This document shows positions 63,949 through 64,000 of a stretch of 64,000 bases of DNA, piece after piece. The notes under the pieces were generated by a model. The model saw nothing but the letters and a program-made list of their open reading frames with translations. It searched no databases and was not told where the DNA came from. How positions within the stretch are numbered: position 1 is the stretch's first letter; the number at the start of each line of letters is the position of its first letter. This DNA is from Alteribacillus persepolensis (GTDB lineage: Bacteria > Bacillota > Bacilli > Bacillales > Marinococcaceae). Position numbers and translations under genes: made by a program. The DNA is taken from contig NZ_FNDK01000006.1 in assembly GCF_900099605.1 (NCBI RefSeq), forward strand, positions 84,469 through 148,468, read 5' to 3'.

Positions 63949-64000
63949 TTATGCAGCTGGTTTCTTTTTGCGGCGTTTCACCCCCGCCACCTTCCGTATA
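63949..64000 (-). CDS. Partial minus-strand gene, possibly transposase C terminus
   Basis: The last 16 codons before a TAA read IRKVAGVKRRKKKPAA, a basic tail. Placed inside an IS-like end, so a transposase is a guess. The rest is beyond the right edge. Confidence 0.35.
   Translation of the reverse strand, partial: IRKVAGVKRRKKKPAA

Larger units (their letters stand above)
63865..64000 (-). mobile_element. Probable end of an insertion sequence
   Basis: GGGGCTGTATCAAAAGCCC at 63865-63883 has the look of a terminal inverted repeat and recurs, diverged, at 11013 and 52170. It is followed by a terminator hairpin and then an open minus-strand frame that continues past the edge. The other end is outside the window. 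Confidence 0.45.

Noticed and set aside
1..64000. CRISPR arrays, rRNA genes, prophage or defence islands
   Set aside because: No regular spaced repeats, rRNA sequence, integrase, phage structural genes or recognisable defence genes were seen.

Overview
This window looks like chromosome of an endospore-forming Bacillaceae, most likely an alkaliphile or halophile. It holds the Bacillus core order from yqgN to spo0A and then the bkd genes. It has the full spoIIIAA-AH operon, spoIVB and spo0A, seven comG genes, and weak TTG/GTG starts behind strong AGGAGG ribosome-binding sites. Three characters set it apart from B. subtilis: a cobalamin-dependent (class II) ribonucleotide reductase, an OLE RNA with its protein partner OapA, and several conserved-neighbourhood genes that are missing.

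Layout. 1-8236: end of a pbpA-type transpeptidase, two small membrane proteins, rpmG, yqgN, a HAD phosphatase, the rhomboid protease GluP, yqgQ and glcK. 8237-13300: a structured leader region, an arginase-aspartase pair, an unknown exported protein, an in-frame DUF1385-YqgV fusion and a tRNA-Gln. 13402-17710: the comG competence pseudopilus operon with an extra 53-codon gene, then yqzE. 17909-19384: yqgY, yqgX, yqgW and a candidate C-rich small RNA. 19662-33544: yqhG/yqhH, yqhL, lipM, dat, nrdJ, mntR, yqhO, a degenerate PAP2-like protein, yqhP, yqhR, pepQ/yqhT and efp. 34164-39389: spoIIIA operon. 39652-49055: an unknown gene in the usual accBC position, yqhY, nusB, folD, xseAB, ispA, OLE RNA, oapA, dxs, yqxC and argR. 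49079-54012: recN, spoIVB, spo0A. 54219-57394: a small gene, a steA-GT2-GT4 trio and yqzF. 57838-63855: bcd-lpdV-bkdAA-bkdAB-bkdB. The last 140 bases look like the edge of an insertion sequence.

Functional links. spoIIIA, spoIVB and spo0A are the sporulation core. folD, xseAB, ispA, dxs, yqxC, argR and recN are housekeeping genes around OLE RNA/OapA. lipM makes lipoyl groups used by the BkdB E2 subunit. The shortened bkd operon (no ptb, buk or bkdR) would send branched-chain keto acids to acyl-CoA fatty-acid primers. Arginase and aspartase form an amino-acid catabolic pair.

Nothing here is clearly a wholly new system. The best leads are the C-rich small RNA (about 18296-18400), the three-way-junction leader before the arginase (8527-8628), the DUF1385-YqgV fusion with an internal ribosome-binding site, the extra comG gene, and a possible orphan omega-RNA-like remnant before spo0A.
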